A DNA stretch of 22,458 nt from an uncultured bacterium (GTDB lineage: Bacteria > Actinomycetota > Coriobacteriia > Coriobacteriales > Coriobacteriaceae): positions 1-22,458 of the forward strand of contig CAJMMX010000037.1 in NCBI GenBank assembly GCA_905214615.1, given 5' to 3'. Shown here piece after piece: positions 20,704 through 22,458 of this stretch (its first letter is position 1; the number at the start of each line of letters is the position of its first letter). The notes under the pieces are model-generated. The model was not told the DNA's origin and made no database searches. It worked only from the letters and a program-made list of their open reading frames with translations. A program made the translations under genes and the position numbers.

Positions 20704-21882
20704 ATGAACGTTCTGGTCGTCAACGCAGGATCTTCGACCCTTAAGTATCAGGTTATCGATACCAAGTCCCACAAGGTGTCCGCAAAGGGCTCCTGCGAGC
20801 GCGTCTGCTTTACCGGCGGTACCTTCACCCACGCTGCCAACGGCTCCAAGAAGGTGACCGAGAACATCGAGTTCCCCGACCACAAGGTCGCCATCGAGGT
20901 CGTCCTGAAGGACCTCGAGGCTAACGGCATCAAGATCGAGGGCATTGGCCACCGTATCGTTCAGGGCGGTTGGTACTTTGGCGATTCCTCCCTCGTCGAC
21001 GAGGACGTCCTCGCCAAGATCCGCGAGGTCGCTCCGCTCGCCCCGCTGCACAACAACCCCGAGGCCAACGTTATCGAGTACTGCCTGGAGCAGTATCCCG
21101 ACCTGCCCAACGTCACGGTCTACGATACTGCTTTCCACTTCAATATGCCCGAGGTCGCCAAGACCTACGCCCTGCCCAAGGACGTCTGCGACAAGCTGCA
21201 CATCCGTAAGTACGGCGCCCACGGCACCAGCTACCGCTACATCTCCAAGAAGGTTGCCGAGATGACCAACGGCGAGGCTCGCAAGGTCGTCGTGTGCCAC
21301 ATCGGTTCCGGCGCTTCCCTGTGCGCCATCGAGGACGGCAAGTGCATGGACACCACCATGGGCTTGACGCCGCTCGACGGTGTCATGATGGGCACCCGCT
21401 GCGGCTCCATCGACCCGGCCACCGTGTGCTACCTGCAGCGCGAGGGCGGCTACAGCTACCAGGAAGTCGACGACATGATGAACAAGCAGTCCGGTCTGCT
21501 TGCCATCTCGGGTATCTCCAACGATGCCCGTGACATTCGTACGCGCGCTTCCGAGGGTGACGAGCGCTGCCTGCTTGCCTTCGATATGTTCGCATACAAG
21601 GCCATGCAGCAAGCTGGTTCCATGATTGCCTCCATGGCGGGCGTGGACACCATTACCTTTACCGCCGGCATCGGCGAGAATGACTGGTCGATCCGCAAGG
21701 CCTTCTGCGACTGCTTTGAGTGGCTGGGCGTGCGTATCGACAACAACAAGAACCGCGAGGCCGTGGGCAACGGCCCACAGGTCATCAGCGCCGCCGGTTC
21801 CGCCGTCACGGTCATGGTCATCCCCACCGACGAGGAATACATGATCGCCCACGACGTCGAGCGCCTGACCGCGAACAACTAA
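20704..21882 (+). CDS. ackA: Acetate kinase
   Basis: 392 residues; ATG with AGGGAG upstream. Family motifs are complete: VLVVNAGSSTLKYQ at the N-terminus (3-16), GHRIVQGG, FDTAFH-type YDTAFHFNMP, CHIGSGASLCAI with TMGLTPLDGVMMGTRCGSIDP, and FTAGIGEND. It converts acetyl phosphate and ADP to acetate and ATP in the cytoplasm, the energy-yielding end of sugar fermentation. Strongly biased, C-ending codons suggest high expression. The usual partner pta is not adjacent within the window. It has terminators on both sides, so it is probably a single-gene unit. Confidence 0.97.
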   Translation: MNVLVVNAGSSTLKYQVIDTKSHKVSAKGSCERVCFTGGTFTHAANGSKKVTENIEFPDHKVAIEVVLKDLEANGIKIEGIGHRIVQGGWYFGDSSLVDEDVLAKIREVAPLAPLHNNPEANVIEYCLEQYPDLPNVTVYDTAFHFNMPEVAKTYALPKDVCDKLHIRKYGAHGTSYRYISKKVAEMTNGEARKVVVCHIGSGASLCAIEDGKCMDTTMGLTPLDGVMMGTRCGSIDPATVCYLQREGGYSYQEVDDMMNKQSGLLAISGISNDARDIRTRASEGDERCLLAFDMFAYKAMQQAGSMIASMAGVDTITFTAGIGENDWSIRKAFCDCFEWLGVRIDNNKNREAVGNGPQVISAAGSAVTVMVIPTDEEYMIAHDVERLTANN

Positions 21883-21904
21883 CGCGCGCATTTGCAAGTA
21901 AGCG

Positions 21905-21940
21905 AAAGGCCTCCAGAGCAACGACTCAGGAGGCCTTTTT
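21905..21940 (+). terminator. Terminator of ackA
   Basis: AAAGGCCTCC (21905-21914) pairs perfectly with GGAGGCCTTT (21929-21938), a 14-nt loop, followed by TT giving a five-T run. It begins 22 bases after the ackA stop. Confidence 0.9.
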
Positions 21941-21966
21941 GCTAGCAGGCGGACGGCGGAAACCCT

Positions 21967-22129
21967 ATCCCATTTCGAGCGCAAATTCTGGGACACGCTT
22001 TCCGGTTGAGGCACGTTGCGGAAAGTGCGACCCACAATAAAGCAAAATTCCGTCCCGCAGTTTCCCAAACAGGCCCCAAGGGGAAACTGCATCCCAAAAT
22101 TCGCCTTCAAACTGGGATACGCTTTCCGC
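21967..22129. repeat. Three-copy repeat cluster of about 49 nt per unit
   Basis: Copies lie at 21967-22010 (plus), 22018-22066 (inverted) and 22081-22129 (plus). They share the ends: GGGAAACTGC at one side (second and third copies) and a TGGGA-type block plus CGCTTTCCG at the other. The second and third copies face each other across a 14-nt gap, with 10 bp perfect at the inner end and 8 bp perfect at the outer end. ATCCCA/TGGGA pairs also make each plus copy a small hairpin. No coding sequence fits. Confidence 0.55.
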
Positions 22130-22289
22130 TTGAACAGCCGCCGATCTGCAGCACGTCTCGCAGATCCAAAGTGGCCATATCCGCAACGCCTTCGCTCCCA
22201 ACAATTGCACCCATCCATTCAGATCCTCAGCCCCAGCTCGTAGCCAAGCCGCCGTCCACTCCAGATGCCCTGAATTCTTCGTAGCAGTA
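22130..22289. other. Non-coding stretch with no assignable gene
   Basis: No ORF with an RBS or a recognisable product was found on either strand. The only structure seen is GATCTGC (22143-22149) with GCAGATC (22160-22166). Confidence 0.5.
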
Positions 22290-22420
22290 GAAGGCCGTAC
22301 GGGCTGACCCCTGAAAACATTCCGCAGACCAGAAACGCCCCCGTTCGTAGCTCCGAAGGAGCAGAACGGGGGCGTTTCATTGGTCGAGGACGTTTTCAGG
22401 GGTCAGCCCGTACGGCCTTC
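22290..22420. repeat. 131-nt nested palindrome with 29-bp perfect arms
   Basis: The 29-nt arm 22290-22318 (starts GAAGGCCGTACGG) is fully complementary to 22392-22420. Inside, GACCA (22327-22331) pairs with TGGTC (22381-22385), GAAACGCCCCCGTTC (22332-22346) with GAACGGGGGCGTTTC (22364-22378), and GCTCC (22350-22354) with GGAGC (22358-22362) around a GAA loop. The inner stem looks like a terminator; the long outer arms look like terminal inverted repeats of a small non-coding mobile element. No target duplication was recognised at the ends. Confidence 0.75.
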
Positions 22421-22435
22421 GGGCGAGTGCGTACG

Positions 22436-22458
22436 CTACTCAGCCATCTGAGCCTGGA
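22436..22458 (-). CDS. Possible C-terminus of a minus-strand gene (partial)
   Basis: At the right edge the minus strand reads QAQMAE then TAG (22438-22436). Six codons cannot be identified. The palindrome just beyond the stop would be well placed as its terminator. This is a weak call. Confidence 0.22.

Noticed and set aside
20689..22218. 509-codon open frame on the minus strand
   Set aside because: Antisense to ackA, which has every acetate kinase motif; the frame merely continues into the repeat region.
22016..22284. Short ORFs in the region after ackA
   Set aside because: They translate the repeat cluster, lack RBSs and give no plausible protein.
21967..22420. CRISPR array
   Set aside because: Repeats are few, in mixed orientation, of imperfect identity, with no regular unique spacers and no cas genes nearby.

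Overview
The window is about 22.5 kb of high-GC, low-density-intergenic DNA that looks like a gut actinobacterium of the class Coriobacteriia, most likely Collinsella. The basis is overall protein character, Gram-positive envelope genes, strong GGAGG/AAAGG ribosome binding sites, use of ATG/GTG starts and the mix of sporadic short-hairpin terminators. The genus is an inference from sequence feel, not from a search.

Layout. (1) 1-2734, plus strand: end of an upstream unit with terminator, a Tat/lipobox DUF4352-like lipoprotein, an XRE-like regulator and a membrane-anchored Ser/Thr kinase whose start fits a leaderless transcript. (2) 2790-4790, minus strand: a secreted coiled-coil cell-wall hydrolase and a MOSC-domain protein. 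(3) 5011-7098, plus strand: an ATP-grasp ligase resembling D-aspartate ligases followed by an aspartate racemase, together a plausible route to a D-Asp peptidoglycan cross-bridge. (4) 7222-10712, minus strand: an ECF transporter operon (S component, double ATPase, EcfT) preceded by a 22-residue leader peptide with three consecutive Trp codons and a UUCG-loop terminator, i.e. a classical ribosome-mediated attenuator, which points to tryptophan as the transported substrate. (5) 10906-14040, minus strand: a surface C69 dipeptidase, a 30-residue membrane peptide and a lipid kinase. (6) 14139-18371, plus strand: RNase D, a membrane zinc peptidase, xseA, xseB and a HIT protein. (7) 18413-20583, plus strand: a LysR regulator and an MFS permease in visibly more AT-rich DNA. 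(8) 20704-21882: ackA. (9) 21883-22458: a long non-coding stretch with a three-copy repeat cluster and a 131-nt nested palindrome.

The most interesting system is the Trp leader/attenuator driving an ECF transporter. It contains a 7-nt candidate antiterminator pairing, an unexplained 21-nt complementarity that brackets the terminator, and REP-like palindromes between the S-component and ATPase genes. Other non-coding structure includes a hairpin burying the lipoprotein ribosome binding site, three junctions where a GC-rich hairpin abuts a TANNAT hexamer, and operator-like palindromes before the two secreted hydrolases. No CRISPR array, tRNA, rRNA, complete insertion sequence or prophage gene was seen.
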